Source of the DNA: Rhodobacter sp. CACIA14H1 | GTDB taxonomy: Bacteria; Pseudomonadota; Alphaproteobacteria; Rhodobacterales; Rhodobacteraceae | Length of the DNA stretch: 38,400 nt | Reading direction: 5' to 3' | NCBI GenBank assembly: GCA_000500915.1 | Contig: AYNO01000013.1 | Span: 1-38,400, forward strand | Shown: one piece after another, positions 8,809-18,486 of the stretch | Layout: every line of letters starts with the position of its first letter | Position numbering within the stretch: the stretch's first letter is position 1 | Notes under the pieces: generated by a model | The model's database searches: none | The model's input: only the letters and a program-made list of their open reading frames with translations | Told to the model about the DNA's origin: nothing | Made by a program: the position numbers and the translations under genes

Positions 8809-10602
8809 ATGGGCAACCAGACACCGAACGGCTTCACCCTCGACACTTCGGGCAAGCGCATCGTCGTCGATCCGGTCACGCGCATCGAAGGCCACATGCG
8901 CTGCGAGGTGAACGTCAACGATCAGGGCATCATCACCAATGCCGTGTCCACCGGCACCATGTGGCGCGGGCTGGAAGTCATCCTCAAGGGCCGCGATCCC
9001 CGCGACGCGTGGGCCTTCACCGAACGGATATGCGGCGTCTGCACCGGCACCCACGCCCTGACATCGGTCCGCGCGGTCGAGGATGCGCTGGGGATCACCA
9101 TCCCCGACAACGCGAACTCCATCCGCAACATCATGCAGCTCAACCTGCAGATCCACGACCACATCGTGCATTTCTACCACCTGCACGCGCTGGACTGGGT
9201 CAACCCCGTCAACGCCCTGCGGGCCGACCCCAAGGCCACGTCGGAACTGCAACAGGCCGTATCGCCCAGCCATCCCCTCTCCTCGCCGGGCTATTTCCGC
9301 GACGTGCAGAACCGGCTCAAGAAATTCGTGGAATCCGGCCAGCTCGGCCTGTTCAAGAACGGCTACTGGGACAACCCGGCCTATCTGCTTCCCCCCGAAG
9401 CCGACCTCATGGCCACGACCCACTACCTCGAGGCGCTCGATCTCCAGAAGGAAATCGTCAAGGTCCACACCGTCTTCGGCGGCAAGAACCCGCATCCCAA
9501 CTGGCTTGTGGGCGGCGTTCCCTGCCCGATCAACGTCCATTCCACGGGCGCGGTCGGCGCCATCAACATGGAACGGCTGAACCTCGTCTCCTCGATCATC
9601 GACCGCTGCATCGAGTTCAACAACAATGTCTATATCCCCGACGTCATCGCCATCGGCGGATTCTACAAGAACTGGCTCTATGGCGGCGGGCTGTCGTCCA
9701 AGTCGGTGCTGGCCTATGGCGACATCCCCGAAAACGCCAACGATTTCAGTGCCGCGCAACTTCACCTGCCGCGCGGGGCGATCGTCAACGGCAACCTGAA
9801 CGAAGTGCAGGATGTCGATGTCCGCGATCCCGAACAGATCCAGGAATTCGTGGATCACTCGTGGTACCAGTACGGCGAACCCGGCAAGGGCCTGCACCCG
9901 TGGGACGGCGTGACCGAACCGAAATTCGAACTCGGCGCCGCGACCAAGGGCACACGGACCAATATCGAAAACCTCGACGAATCCGCCAAGTATTCGTGGA
10001 TCAAGGCCCCCCGCTGGAAGGGCAACGCGATGGAGGTGGGCCCCCTTGCCCGCTACATCGTGGGCTACGCCTCGGGCCACGAAGACATCAAGAACCAGGT
10101 CGAAGGCCTGCTCAGGACGATGAACCTGCCGGTGTCGGCACTCTTCTCCACCCTCGGCCGGACGGCGGCGCGGGCGCTGGAGTCGGAATATTGCGGCCGC
10201 CTGCAAAAGCACTTCTTCGACAAGCTGGTCCAGAACATCAAGAACGGCGACGAATCCACCGCCAACGTCGCCAAATGGGACCCCTCCACCTGGCCGAAAG
10301 AGGCAAAGGGCGTCGGCATGACCGAAGCCCCGCGCGGCGCCCTCGGCCACTGGGTAAAGGTCAAGGACGGCCGCATCGAGAATTACCAATGCGTCGTCCC
10401 CACCACGTGGAACGGCAGCCCCCGCGACAGCGCGGGCAATATCGGCGCCTTCGAGGCGTCGCTGATGGACACCAAGATGGAACGCCCCGAGGAACCGGTC
10501 GAAATCCTGCGCACCCTGCACAGCTTCGACCCCTGCCTTGCCTGTTCCACCCATGTCATGTCTCCCGACGGTCAGGAACTGACCTCGGTCAAGGTCCGCT
10601 GA
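8809..10602 (+). CDS. hupL: Uptake [NiFe]-hydrogenase large subunit HupL
   Basis: 597 aa. Catalytic subunit that splits H2 at the NiFe(CN)2CO centre. The N-terminal signature [12 protein letters not shown] and [12 protein letters not shown], with the C-terminal DPCLACSTH, supply the four Ni/Fe cysteines. After the conserved His, 15 residues ([15 protein letters not shown]) form the peptide that HupD should cleave once nickel is in place. Length is normal for the family. It has no export signal of its own and is expected to travel folded with HupS by the Tat route. It starts 4 nt after hupS and is followed by the small HPGH protein and hupC. Confidence 0.97.
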   Translation: MGNQTPNGFTLDTSGKRIVVDPVTRIEGHMRCEVNVNDQGIITNAVSTGTMWRGLEVILKGRDPRDAWAFTERICGVCTGTHALTSVRAVEDALGITIPDNANSIRNIMQLNLQIHDHIVHFYHLHALDWVNPVNALRADPKATSELQQAVSPSHPLSSPGYFRDVQNRLKKFVESGQLGLFKNGYWDNPAYLLPPEADLMATTHYLEALDLQKEIVKVHTVFGGKNPHPNWLVGGVPCPINVHSTGAVGAINMERLNLVSSIIDRCIEFNNNVYIPDVIAIGGFYKNWLYGGGLSSKSVLAYGDIPENANDFSAAQLHLPRGAIVNGNLNEVQDVDVRDPEQIQEFVDHSWYQYGEPGKGLHPWDGVTEPKFELGAATKGTRTNIENLDESAKYSWIKAPRWKGNAMEVGPLARYIVGYASGHEDIKNQVEGLLRTMNLPVSALFSTLGRTAARALESEYCGRLQKHFFDKLVQNIKNGDESTANVAKWDPSTWPKEAKGVGMTEAPRGALGHWVKVKDGRIENYQCVVPTTWNGSPRDSAGNIGAFEASLMDTKMERPEEPVEILRTLHSFDPCLACSTHVMSPDGQELTSVKVR

Positions 10603-10616
10603 GGGAGGGGATCACG

Positions 10617-10817
10617 ATGAAGAAACTTGCAGCACTCCTTGCCCTTTCCGGCGCACCCGCACTTGCCCATCCGGGCCATGTCGCCGCGGCGGTCGAGGGC
10701 GACTCGCACTGGCTGACGCAGGCGGACCATCTTGCCGTCGTCGTCGGGGTCTTCGTTCTGGCAGGCCTGCTGGCATGGCCCAGGGGCCGTGCCGCGCTGG
10801 CCCGTCTCCTTGGCTGA
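10617..10817 (+). CDS. Small HPGH-type membrane protein between hupL and hupC
   Basis: 66 aa, ATG 10617 after GAGGGAGGGG; not listed separately because it sits at the end of a shadow ORF in hupL's alternate frame. The N-terminus MKKLAALLALSGAPALA is a clear signal peptide, so the mature protein begins at HPGHVAAA. It has two more His residues (SHW, ADHL) and one C-terminal TM helix (LAVVVGVFVLAGLLAWP) ending in basic residues. The mature AHPGH start recalls HupE/UreJ metal permeases, but at 66 aa it is far too short to be one. It resembles small Rhodobacterales proteins of the DUF6732 type as far as I remember. Position suggests a periplasmic, possibly metal-related, role with the uptake enzyme. 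Function unknown. Confidence 0.75.
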   Translation: MKKLAALLALSGAPALAHPGHVAAAVEGDSHWLTQADHLAVVVGVFVLAGLLAWPRGRAALARLLG

Positions 10818-10830
10818 CGGGGCGGCAGCC

Positions 10831-11625
10831 ATGACCGGAACCCCCATTCCCGAAGGGACGATCCTGCGTCCCGATCCGGCGACCTCGCCGGCGTACGAAG
10901 CCGCCCGCCTGACCGGCGACGCCACGGCGGAAGACCTTGAAAGCATCCGCAAGCGCACCTCGGTCTATGTGTACGAGGCACCGGTGCGCCTGTGGCACTG
11001 GATCAACGCGGCCTGCATCCTCGTCCTCATCGTGTCAGGCTATTTCATCGGTGCGCCGCTGCCCTCCATGCAGATCGGCGAACCGGTCGAGCAATTCGTG
11101 ATGGGCTACATCCGCTTTGCCCATTTCGCGGCGGGGATGATCCTGACCGCCGCCTTCGCGGGCCGCATCTACTGGGGCCTGATGGGCAACCACCACGCGC
11201 GGCAACTCTTCTATGTGCCGGTCTGGAAAGCCCGCTGGTGGAAGGAGATGTTCTTCGAACTGCGCTGGTATGCCTTCCTCGAACGCGAACCGAAGAAATA
11301 CATCGGCCACAACCCGCTGGCGCAACTGGCCATGTTCTTCTTCATGACGCTGGGCCTGTCCTTCATGATCGTCACGGGCTGGGCGCTCTATGCCGAAGGG
11401 GCAGGGCAGGGGTCGCTGCCCGACACCGCCTTCGGCTGGGTGCTGGGACTGGTGCAGAACAGCCAGCGCCTGCACACGCTGCACCATCTGGGCATGTGGG
11501 CCATCGTGATCTTCACCATGATCCATATCTACGCCGCCATCCGCGAAGACATCATGTCACGACAAAGCATGGTTTCCACCATGATCTCCGGCCACCGCAC
11601 GTTCAAGGACGACCGGCCGGACTGA
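10831..11625 (+). CDS. hupC: Hydrogenase cytochrome b subunit HupC
   Basis: 264 aa from ATG 10831. Di-haem cytochrome b that anchors HupSL and gives electrons to the quinone pool. The N-terminal 50 residues are a soluble extension, followed by four TM segments (about 58-78, 92-112, 165-187, 212-236). Likely haem-ligand histidines are in RLWHWINA, IRFAHFAAG and LHTLHHLGMW/IHIYAA, in the HyaC/HupC family pattern. The start is the first ATG after the HPGH gene. A strong terminator-like hairpin follows 23 nt downstream, so hupS-L-C probably forms one unit. Confidence 0.95.
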   Translation: MTGTPIPEGTILRPDPATSPAYEAARLTGDATAEDLESIRKRTSVYVYEAPVRLWHWINAACILVLIVSGYFIGAPLPSMQIGEPVEQFVMGYIRFAHFAAGMILTAAFAGRIYWGLMGNHHARQLFYVPVWKARWWKEMFFELRWYAFLEREPKKYIGHNPLAQLAMFFFMTLGLSFMIVTGWALYAEGAGQGSLPDTAFGWVLGLVQNSQRLHTLHHLGMWAIVIFTMIHIYAAIREDIMSRQSMVSTMISGHRTFKDDRPD

Positions 11626-12012
11626 CCCTCCCCACCCCTGCCGACAGGACGGGCCCTCAGGGGCCCGTTTCCATTTCGCACGCACAGGAAACCCCGTCCC
11701 GCAGGCAGCCCCGGCTCGGGGCCGGGGCGGGGACGCCTCCGCCCGCCCCATCCTCCCGACCGCCCGCTTCCCTCCGTGAAGGAAGGCAACCAGCCGGACC
11801 GCAAATGTGGAAATCTCCTTTCCACCCCGTATCCCGCCGCATATCCAATTCTCCCAAAACTTCCATATAGATAAGCCATTTCTTCACCCACCCGGCCGCA
11901 CAGAAAGAATCGCTCACTCCTCCCCACTGCAAATGCAATGATCACCCCACAACGCAGGGCGCAAAGCCCGCGACCAGCCGGAACGGCGGCGGAAGGGACG
12001 GAGGAAGTGGTG
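11626..12012 (+). promoter_or_regulatory. 387-nt gap before hupD with hairpins and an AT-rich promoter zone
   Basis: No convincing gene. After the hupC terminator there is a nested hairpin at 11695-11735 (CGTCCC ... GCCCCGGC-TCGGG-GCCGGGGC ... GGGACG) and a perfect inverted repeat GTGGAAA-TCTCC-TTTCCAC at 11807-11825. The stretch from about 11830 to 11940 is unusually AT-rich (CCATATAGATAAGCCATTTC) and is the likeliest place for a promoter driving hupDFGHJK-hypAB-hupR-hypCDE. A purine-rich RBS (GGACGGAGGAAG) precedes hupD. Confidence 0.5.
11649..11670 (+). terminator. Terminator after hupC
   Basis: ACGGGCCC-TCAG-GGGCCCGT followed by TTT: a perfect 8-bp GC stem with a tetraloop and short T tail. 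It would separate abundant hupSLC mRNA from the accessory genes. Confidence 0.75.
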
Positions 12013-12609
12013 ATGCATGTCCTGATTCTGGGCATCGGCAATGTGCTATGGGCGGACGAAGGCTTCGGCGTCCGCTGTGTCGAGGCGATGGCAGACCGCT
12101 ACGCCCTGCCCGACACGGTCAAGCTGATGGATGGCGGCACGCAGGGCCTTTACCTGCTGCCCTTCCTCGAAGAGGCCGACGCCCTGCTCGTCTTCGATGC
12201 CATCGACTACGGCCTTCCCCCCGGCACCCTGCGCGTCATCCGCGACGGCGAAGTGCCCGCCTTCATGGGAGCCAAGAAGATGTCGCTGCACCAGACCGGC
12301 TTTCAGGACGTCATCGCCACGGCCCAACTCCTCGACCGCTGCCCCGCGAACATGACCCTGATCGGCTGCCAGCCGGTGGAGCTGGAAGATTACGGCGGCG
12401 GCCTGCGCCCCGCCGTCGCCGCCCGCATCCCCGCCGCGCTGGACCTTGCCGTGGAACAGCTCGCCCTCTGGGGCATCCACGCGACGCCGGGCCGATCCGC
12501 CGCCCCCGATCTGGCCGACCCGTCCATCCGCCACTCCGCCTATGAACAGGGCCGCCCGTCCGAGGATGACGCCTGCCGCATCGGCGATGCCCGCTTCCTG
12601 CCGGTGTGA
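12013..12609 (+). CDS. hupD: Hydrogenase maturation endopeptidase HupD
   Basis: 198 aa from ATG 12013 ([20 protein letters not shown]) with GGAGGAAG upstream; the ORF start at 11938 adds 25 unlikely residues. HupD is the nickel-dependent protease that removes the C-terminal peptide of HupL. The nickel-sensing acidic residues are in WADEGFG and VFDAIDYG, and the His is in MSLHQTGF, matching the HupD/HyaD/HybD family. The C-terminal 35 residues are a low-conservation tail. GTG/ATG of hupF follow directly at the stop. Confidence 0.95.
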   Translation: MHVLILGIGNVLWADEGFGVRCVEAMADRYALPDTVKLMDGGTQGLYLLPFLEEADALLVFDAIDYGLPPGTLRVIRDGEVPAFMGAKKMSLHQTGFQDVIATAQLLDRCPANMTLIGCQPVELEDYGGGLRPAVAARIPAALDLAVEQLALWGIHATPGRSAAPDLADPSIRHSAYEQGRPSEDDACRIGDARFLPV

Positions 12610-12611
12610 CC

Positions 12612-12931
12612 ATGTGCGTCGGCCAACCCATGCGCCTTCTGTCCATCGACGGCATCGCCGGCCTCTGCCGTGACGGCGACCGCACCGAACTGGTGGACCT
12701 GTCCCTGACCCCCGACGCCCGCCCCGGCGACTGGCTGCTGGTCTTCCTCGGCGCCGCCCGCGAAATCATGACCGAAGCCGAAGCCATCGCCACCGCCCGT
12801 GCGCTGGACGGCCTTCGCGCCCTGATGCGGGGCGGCGATCTGGGCGATGCCTTCGCCGATCTCGACAACCGCACCCCGACCCTTCCCCCCACCTCCAGGC
12901 CGCGCTGGACGCGGGCCAAGCGAAAGGCTGA
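12612..12931 (+). CDS. hupF: HypC-like hydrogenase chaperone HupF (frameshift near 3' end)
   Basis: HypC/HupF-family chaperone of the uptake large subunit. ATG 12612 gives [14 protein letters not shown]; Cys2 is the conserved working residue after Met removal, so the GTG at 12606 is not used. As read, the frame runs into hupG, giving a 235-aa HupF-HupG fusion with an odd linker ([15 protein letters not shown]). Adding one C to the C6 run at about 12885-12890 restores ...[16 protein letters not shown] and a TGA at 12929, 4 nt before hupG's ATG, giving a 106-aa protein of normal length. I therefore annotate separate genes and regard the fusion as an artefact or recent slip. Confidence 0.85.
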
Positions 12932-12935
12932 CGCC

Positions 12936-13316
12936 ATGCACCCCCTGCTGAACCGGCTTGTCACCGAACTGGGCTGGCCCCACCTGACCACCCACGAACA
13001 GGTGGACGCCTTCCTGTCCTGCCCCGGTGCGCATTGCCTGCTCATCCCCGGCGACCCCGCCCGCAACCTCGAAACCGCCGATGCCGCGGTGGTGCTGCCG
13101 GAACTCCGCATGGTCTTCCAGAACGTCTTCGACTGCGCCCTGATCGGCGACGCCATCGAAGCCGACCTGCGCGAACGCCACGGCGTGCTCAAGACCCCCG
13201 GTTTCCTCTTCTTCCGCAACGGCCAACTCCAGGGCGCCATCGCCAAGATCCGCGACTGGGACGACTACATGGCCCGCATCCCCGCCATCCTCGGCCTTTC
13301 CACGACAGGAGCCTGA
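12936..13316 (+). CDS. hupG: Hydrogenase accessory chaperone HupG (HyaE family)
   Basis: 126 aa from ATG 12936 ([17 protein letters not shown]). HupG/HyaE proteins have a thioredoxin-like fold and are thought to hold the small subunit or its Tat leader before export. Visible features are the thioredoxin-like tail [29 protein letters not shown] and the absence of a CxxC redox pair; a single CPGAHC occurs near the N-terminus. In the raw sequence it is in frame with hupF (see that entry). hupH follows after 3 nt with AGGAG. Confidence 0.88.
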   Translation: MHPLLNRLVTELGWPHLTTHEQVDAFLSCPGAHCLLIPGDPARNLETADAAVVLPELRMVFQNVFDCALIGDAIEADLRERHGVLKTPGFLFFRNGQLQGAIAKIRDWDDYMARIPAILGLSTTGA

Positions 13317-13319
13317 CCC

Positions 13320-14144
13320 ATGGCCAACTTCCACCTGCCCCCCCAAGGTTTCGGCCCCGGTTCCCAAGGCACGGGCGAGGAACTGGATTTCATGCCCCTC
13401 CCCTCGGGGATGCGCACCTACTCCCCCCATGTCCCCGAAACGGACGGCGCCGCGCCGCAGATCGTGCTGGACCTGCTCGGCGCCATCGCGGGGGCCTGCG
13501 ACCTTGCCGCCATCGACGGCCATTCCCGCAGCTTCGACCTGTCCATCCTGACGGCGCCGCAGCGGGCGCTGGTGGCCGACACGCTGGGCCATGGCGAGGT
13601 GGCGATGAAACTGCGCGGCATCCCCGCCATCGCCGTGCAGGAGTCGGTCTTCGCGGGCGTCTGGGTGCTGGCCGGCGAAGGCGTGGACCGCGTCGAAATC
13701 GCCCCCCACCCGACGCTTGCCCTGACCCGCGCCCATGTCCCCCACCGCCCCGCACTGGGCGCCAATGCCTTCCGCGGGGCGCAGGTGGTGAACGCCCCCG
13801 CCCTGCTGGCCGAGTTGCAGGACAAGTCCCGCAGCCACGGCGCGGACAGCCCCGTCCACACCATCAACCTGTCGCTCCTGCCCCACACGGAAGAAGATCT
13901 CGTCTGGCTGGCCGAAGCCACCGGCGAAGGCGCCGTCACCATCCTGTCGCGCGGCTACGGCAACTGCCGCGTCACCGCGACCGCCATGCCCCATGTCTGG
14001 CGCGTGCAGTTCTACAACTCCACCGACGCGCTGATCCTCGACACCTACGAAGTCAGCATGATCCCCGAAGTCGTCATCGCCGCGCCCGAAGACCTGTCCG
14101 ACAGCGCCGCCCGTATCCGCGAAGTGGCGGAGGCGATCAGATGA
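13320..14144 (+). CDS. hupH: Hydrogenase expression/formation protein HupH (HyaF family)
   Basis: 274 aa. Needed for maturation of the uptake hydrogenase small subunit, together with HupG and HupJ. Family features include the Gly/Pro-rich N-terminus (FHLPPQGFGPGSQ), the LPSGMRTY segment and the C-terminal SRGYGNCRVTATAMPHVWRVQFYNS. It has no membrane segment, so it should act in the cytoplasm. Its start is 3 nt after hupG, and its stop overlaps hupJ (ATGA). Confidence 0.93.
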   Translation: MANFHLPPQGFGPGSQGTGEELDFMPLPSGMRTYSPHVPETDGAAPQIVLDLLGAIAGACDLAAIDGHSRSFDLSILTAPQRALVADTLGHGEVAMKLRGIPAIAVQESVFAGVWVLAGEGVDRVEIAPHPTLALTRAHVPHRPALGANAFRGAQVVNAPALLAELQDKSRSHGADSPVHTINLSLLPHTEEDLVWLAEATGEGAVTILSRGYGNCRVTATAMPHVWRVQFYNSTDALILDTYEVSMIPEVVIAAPEDLSDSAARIREVAEAIR

Positions 14145-14917
14145 CCCCCCGTTTCGAAGGCAGCTATCTGGGCGCCACCGACAAGATCAGCCCGCAAGCC
14201 ATCATGGAATGCAAGATCTGCTGGACCCCCTACGACCCCGCCGAAGGCGACGATACGCGGCAGGTCCTTCCCGGCACCCCCTTCGTGGCGCTGCCCGAAG
14301 ACTGGTCCTGCCCCGGCTGCTCCGCCCCCAAGGCGCAATTCCTCGTCCGTGAAGACCCCGGTGCCGAAAGCGCCCGCCGCGCCGCCGAAATGGCCGAAGC
14401 GACCAGACGGCTGGTTTCGGACTTCGCGGAAATCTTCCATTCAAAGATGCGCGACGTTCCGCTGGTCAACCACGCCCTCCATGTCGAAGCCGTGGGCTTC
14501 GTCCCCCATGACGAAGGCTTCCTCGGCGTCCTCGTCGCGCCGTGGTTCATGAATCTGGTCCTGCTGCCAAGACACGGTCGCCCCGCGCTCAAGGCGGGCG
14601 AAAAGGAAACGCTCTCCTTCCCCTCGGGCGATTACGAATTCCTGCACAACAGCCGGCCCGAAACCGGCCCCTACCTTGCCTGCTCGCTCTTTTCCCCGAT
14701 GTCGGACTTCACCAGCCAGTTGCAGGCCACCGATGTCGCCCGCGCCGTCATGGCCGAACTGTTCAAGGCCGAGAACCGCGCCGAAACCGACCGCGCCGCC
14801 GACATCCGCGCGGCGCGGGAGGCGGAACTTGCCGCCCTCGAACCGCCAGAGCCGGAAGCAGGGACCGAAGACCCCGCCACCCCCACCCGCCGCGCCCTGC
14901 TGACGGGCGGTCTGTAG
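14141..14917 (+). CDS. hupJ: Rubredoxin-HupJ fusion maturation protein
   Basis: 258 aa from ATG 14141; the ORF start at 13034 is a shadow over hupGH. The first 75 residues form a rubredoxin domain with CKICWTPYDPAEG and CPGCSAPKAQF (two CxxC pairs binding one Fe), the HupI part. The rest is the HupJ domain ([NiFe]-hydrogenase assembly, HybE-like; VLVAPWFMNLVLLP, FLHNSRPETGPYLACSLFSPM). Fusion of the two occurs in Rhodobacter, while rhizobia keep hupI and hupJ apart. The rubredoxin is thought to protect or assist Fe-S subunit assembly under oxygen. Confidence 0.93.
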   Translation: MTPRFEGSYLGATDKISPQAIMECKICWTPYDPAEGDDTRQVLPGTPFVALPEDWSCPGCSAPKAQFLVREDPGAESARRAAEMAEATRRLVSDFAEIFHSKMRDVPLVNHALHVEAVGFVPHDEGFLGVLVAPWFMNLVLLPRHGRPALKAGEKETLSFPSGDYEFLHNSRPETGPYLACSLFSPMSDFTSQLQATDVARAVMAELFKAENRAETDRAADIRAAREAELAALEPPEPEAGTEDPATPTRRALLTGGL

Positions 14918-14919
14918 GA

Positions 14920-15810
14920 ATGACGGGGATGGAACAGACCCTCACCCTCATCCCCGACGCCGCAGGCTGGCGCGTGGTCCGTCCGGCAGACCTGCCGCTC
15001 GGCCCGCTCCTCCTCGGCCGTCCGGTGGCCGAGGTTGCGGCGCTGCTCCCCCGTCTCTTCTCGCTCTGCCGTACGGCGCAGGGCATGGCCGCCCGCCTGT
15101 GCCTTGGCCTGCCGGAACCCGACGGCCCGCAGGCGCTGGCTGCCGAAATCCTGCGCGACCACAGCCTCCGCCTGACGGTCACGCTGCCCCCGATGCTGGG
15201 CCTGTCCCCCCGTGCCCCCACCGCCGACCCCGGCCTCCAGCTTTTCGGCCCCGCCCGCCGCCTGCCCGACAGCCCCGCCGCGATGATGGCCTGGCTCGCG
15301 GCAGGGCAGGGCGCGGCCCCCCTTGTCGCCGCCATCGCAGATGCCTTCGCCCCGCGCGAAGCCGCCTCGACGACGCTCCCCCTCGCCACCCCCGCCAACG
15401 CCCTGACCGGCGCGGTGCTGGAAAACTCCGCCGCCGCCCGCCAATCCGCACACCCCCTGTTGCAGGGCATCGAAACCACCCACGGGCGCGGCCCGCTCTG
15501 GCGCGTCCTCGGGATGCTGGCCGATGCCGAAGCAGCCATCGCACAGCGCCTGCCCGCCCCCGCCCTGCAGGGCACGACCGCCCATGTCCCCGCCGCCCGC
15601 GGTCTCTATTCCCTGACGCTGGCCCGGACTGCGGGTCTCGTCACCCGCATCCACCGCATCACGCCCACCGACCACGCCACCGCCCCGCAGGGTGCGATGG
15701 AAACCGCCCTCGCCACCCTGCCCCAGACAAAGCGCCACCTTGCGCCACTGGTTGCCGCGCTGCACGATCCCTGCATGGGTGTAACGGTGAAGGAGACGCG
15801 CGATGCATGA
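14920..15810 (+). CDS. hupK: Hydrogenase large-subunit-like scaffold HupK
   Basis: 296 aa from ATG 14920 ([15 protein letters not shown] 14929 is also possible). HupK resembles a degenerate large subunit. [14 protein letters not shown] stands in place of RxCGxCxxxH and HDPCMGV in place of DPCxxC, so single cysteines remain where pairs bind NiFe. It is thought to act as a scaffold for the Fe(CN)2CO group before transfer to HupL. Its stop overlaps the hypA start by 8 nt, which suggests coupling. Confidence 0.9.
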   Translation: MTGMEQTLTLIPDAAGWRVVRPADLPLGPLLLGRPVAEVAALLPRLFSLCRTAQGMAARLCLGLPEPDGPQALAAEILRDHSLRLTVTLPPMLGLSPRAPTADPGLQLFGPARRLPDSPAAMMAWLAAGQGAAPLVAAIADAFAPREAASTTLPLATPANALTGAVLENSAAARQSAHPLLQGIETTHGRGPLWRVLGMLADAEAAIAQRLPAPALQGTTAHVPAARGLYSLTLARTAGLVTRIHRITPTDHATAPQGAMETALATLPQTKRHLAPLVAALHDPCMGVTVKETRDA

Positions 15811-16144
15811 AATGTCGCTCGCCGAAGGCATCCGCTCCCTCATCGAAGATCAGGCCCGCGCCCACGGCTTTTCCCGCGTGACCGTCGTGCGGCTGGAAAT
15901 CGGCCGCTTCGCCGGTGTCGAAAAACCCGCGCTCGACTTCGCCTTCGATGTCGTCATGCGCGGATCGCCTGCCGAAGGCGCAAGGCTGGAAATGATCGAC
16001 CTGCCGGGACGCGCCCTCTGCTACGACTGCACCGAAACGGTGGAAATCGACCACCGCCTGTCCCCCTGCCCGAAATGCGGCGGCGGGCGGCTGATGCCCG
16101 ATGGGGGCGATGAAATGCGTATCAAGGATCTGGAGGTGGCGTGA
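15803..16144 (+). CDS. hypA: Nickel insertion protein HypA
   Basis: 113 aa. HypA receives nickel from HypB and delivers it to the large subunit. The N-terminal MHEMSLAEG carries the nickel-binding His2, and the zinc site is CYDC...CPKCG. Length is typical. It starts inside the last codons of hupK, and its stop overlaps hypB's ATG (GTGATG). Confidence 0.96.
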   Translation: MHEMSLAEGIRSLIEDQARAHGFSRVTVVRLEIGRFAGVEKPALDFAFDVVMRGSPAEGARLEMIDLPGRALCYDCTETVEIDHRLSPCPKCGGGRLMPDGGDEMRIKDLEVA

Positions 16145-16998
16145 TGTGTACGGTTTGCGGATGTTCGGACACGGTGACGGCGGACGGCAAGGCCTTCGGC
16201 CATTCCCACGGCCACGCGCATTCCCATGCGGACGGCCACCATCACCACCATGACCACGACCACGGCCATGACCACCACCACCACGGCCACCACCATTACG
16301 GCACCGGCCCCGCAGGCGTCTCCGTCCCCGGCATGTCGCAGGCCCGCCTGATCAAGGTGGAAACCTCCATCCTCGCCAAGAATGACGCCTATGCCATGGC
16401 CAACCGCCGCGTGCTCAAGGCGCTGGGCGCACTGGCCGTCAACCTCGTCTCCTCGCCCGGTTCGGGCAAGACGACGCTCCTGTGCGAAACCATCCGCCGC
16501 CTCGGCACCGCGCCCCTTGCGGTGATCGAGGGCGACCAGCAGACCAGCGCCGATGCCGACCGCATCCGCGCCACGGGGGCCACCGCCATCCAGATCAACA
16601 CCGGCAAGGGCTGCCATCTGGACGCCCACATGGTCGGCCACGCGATGGATGACCTGACCCTGAAACCCGGCTCCTTCCTCTTCATCGAAAACGTCGGCAA
16701 CCTCGTCTGCCCCGCCGCCTTCGACCTTGGCGAAGATGCCAAGATCGCCATCCTCTCCGTCACGGAAGGCGAAGACAAACCCCTGAAATACCCCGACATG
16801 TTCACCGCCGCCAAGGTGGCGATCCTGAACAAGATCGACCTCGCCCCCCATACCGCCGCCGACCTCGACGCCTATGAATCCAACCTCCGCCGCGTGAACC
16901 CTTCCATCACCATCCTGCGCGTCTCGGCCCGCACGGGGCAGGGGATGGAGGCGTGGATCCAATGGCTCCACCACGCCCGCACGGCCAAGGTGATGTGA
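16144..16998 (+). CDS. hypB: Nickel-binding GTPase HypB
   Basis: 284 aa. GTPase that stores nickel and loads HypA. I prefer ATG 16144, giving MCTVCGC, the N-terminal high-affinity CxxCGC nickel motif in processed form; the GTG at 16141 would add one Met. A His-rich run (roughly residues 20-52, [20 protein letters not shown]) provides nickel storage. The G domain has P-loop [22 protein letters not shown] and NKIDLAP. The stop overlaps hupR's ATG (TGATG). Confidence 0.96.
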   Translation: MCTVCGCSDTVTADGKAFGHSHGHAHSHADGHHHHHDHDHGHDHHHHGHHHYGTGPAGVSVPGMSQARLIKVETSILAKNDAYAMANRRVLKALGALAVNLVSSPGSGKTTLLCETIRRLGTAPLAVIEGDQQTSADADRIRATGATAIQINTGKGCHLDAHMVGHAMDDLTLKPGSFLFIENVGNLVCPAAFDLGEDAKIAILSVTEGEDKPLKYPDMFTAAKVAILNKIDLAPHTAADLDAYESNLRRVNPSITILRVSARTGQGMEAWIQWLHHARTAKVM

Positions 16999-18482
16999 TG
17001 CCCGACGCCGCCCCCCGCCCCGCCATCCTTCTGGTCGATGACGAACCCCACAGCCTGCAATCCATGCGCATGGCGCTGGAGGATGAATTCGACTGCCTCT
17101 CTGCCGCCAATGCCGAACAGGCGCTGGCGATGATGGAAGAGGAATGGGTGCAGGTCGTCATCTGCGACCAGCGGATGCCGGGCCGCACGGGGGTGGAACT
17201 GCTGACCGAACTGCGCGAACGCTGGCCCGAAACGGTGCGCATCATCATCACGGGCTATACCGACCCGAACGCCATGGCGCAGGCGATCAACGATGCCGGC
17301 ATCCACCAGTTCCTGACCAAGCCGTGGCATCCCGACCAGCTCCTCATGGCCGCCCGCAACGGCACCCGCCTTTTCGCGCTGGCCCGCGACAACGAACGCA
17401 TGGCGCTGGAAATGCGCTTCCTCGCCCAGACCGCGCAGGCGAAACTGGACAAGCGCCGCACCGCCCTGCGCGAAGGCTTCGGCTTCGAAACCATCCTGCG
17501 CGCGCCCACCAGCCCGATGAACGCGCTGATCCATCAGGCGCGGCTCTACGCCACCTTCGACGTGCCGGTCCTGCTGACCGGGGAACCGGGCACCGGCAAA
17601 TCCCGCCTCGCCCGCGCGATGCACTACGCCTCGCTCCGGTCAGACAAGCCCTTCCTGTCGCTCAACCTCGCCGGAATGCCTGAAGACCTGATCGCGCTGG
17701 AACTCTTCGGCGCGAAACGCGGCATCCTGCCGGGCGGCGTGTCCCGCATCGGTCTGGTCCAGAAGGCCGATCGCGGCACCCTCTTCCTCGGCGGCATCGA
17801 AACCCTCTCCCCCGCCCTGCAACTGGCCCTCCACCGCCTGCTGGACGAAGGCACCTACTCCCCCCTCGGCGGGCAGGACGTCCTGACCTCCGGCCTGCGC
17901 CTGATCGCGGGCTCCTCCGCCGACCTTGCCGCCCGCGTCGCCGAAGGCCAGTTCCGCCCCGACCTCTACTATGCGCTGGCCGTGGCCGAACTCGCCGTCC
18001 CCCCGCTCCGCGCCCGCCGTGGCGACGTGGCGGTGCTGGCGCAGCACTACCTGTCCGAACTCTCGCTCCAGCATGGCAAGGCGACCCACGGCTTCGAAGC
18101 CGCCGCGCTGACCTTCCTCGAAAACTACGATTGGCCCGGCAACCTTCGCGAACTCCGGAACGAGGTGACGCGGATGCTGATCCACGCCGCCGACACCGTC
18201 CTCGGCGCCGACCTGATTTCCCGCCACATCCTGCAGGCCGCCCCCGGCGATGGCGGGGCCGACCGTCAGGCGCAGGTCGCGCTGATGGATGGCAGCCTGA
18301 AGGACCGCGTCGAACTGATCGAAATGCGCATCCTGCGCGAAACCCTGACCCGCCACCGCTGGAACAAAAGCCGCGCCGCGGCCGAACTCGGCCTCTCCCG
18401 CGTGGGCCTCAGGGCGAAACTGGACCGTTACGGCATCCTCGACCCGCTGGGCCGCAGCACCGCCGAGGAAGAGGAGGAATAG
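16998..18482 (+). CDS. hupR: Hydrogenase response regulator HupR (NtrC family)
   Basis: 494 aa from ATG 16998; the ORF start at 16953 is in hypB. Receiver domain (1-125) with acidic pocket VDDE, phospho-acceptor Asp near 57 (VICDQRMPG) and Lys in FLTKPW. AAA+ domain with Walker [14 protein letters not shown] and [11 protein letters not shown]-type Walker B ([11 protein letters not shown]). C-terminal Fis-type HTH with [25 protein letters not shown]. The sigma54-contact loop GAFTGA is replaced by RGILPGG after ELFGAK. This agrees with R. capsulatus HupR, which works with sigma70 and activates when not phosphorylated. It should control hupSLC in answer to HupUV/HupT. The gene sits between hypB and hypC. 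Confidence 0.96.
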   Translation: MPDAAPRPAILLVDDEPHSLQSMRMALEDEFDCLSAANAEQALAMMEEEWVQVVICDQRMPGRTGVELLTELRERWPETVRIIITGYTDPNAMAQAINDAGIHQFLTKPWHPDQLLMAARNGTRLFALARDNERMALEMRFLAQTAQAKLDKRRTALREGFGFETILRAPTSPMNALIHQARLYATFDVPVLLTGEPGTGKSRLARAMHYASLRSDKPFLSLNLAGMPEDLIALELFGAKRGILPGGVSRIGLVQKADRGTLFLGGIETLSPALQLALHRLLDEGTYSPLGGQDVLTSGLRLIAGSSADLAARVAEGQFRPDLYYALAVAELAVPPLRARRGDVAVLAQHYLSELSLQHGKATHGFEAAALTFLENYDWPGNLRELRNEVTRMLIHAADTVLGADLISRHILQAAPGDGGADRQAQVALMDGSLKDRVELIEMRILRETLTRHRWNKSRAAAELGLSRVGLRAKLDRYGILDPLGRSTAEEEEE

Positions 18483-18486
18483 ACCC

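Noticed and set aside
10617-10817. HupE nickel permease
   Set aside because: Only 66 aa with one TM after the signal peptide; HupE has about 200 aa and several TM helices.
12612-13316. A genuine HupF-HupG fusion protein
   Set aside because: The linker is atypical, and the +1 frame gives a normal HupF end and stop right before hupG's ATG, so an indel is simpler.
16201-16310. CAC/CAT-rich tract as a tandem repeat or CRISPR-like array
   Set aside because: It encodes the His-rich nickel-binding stretch of HypB, with irregular units.
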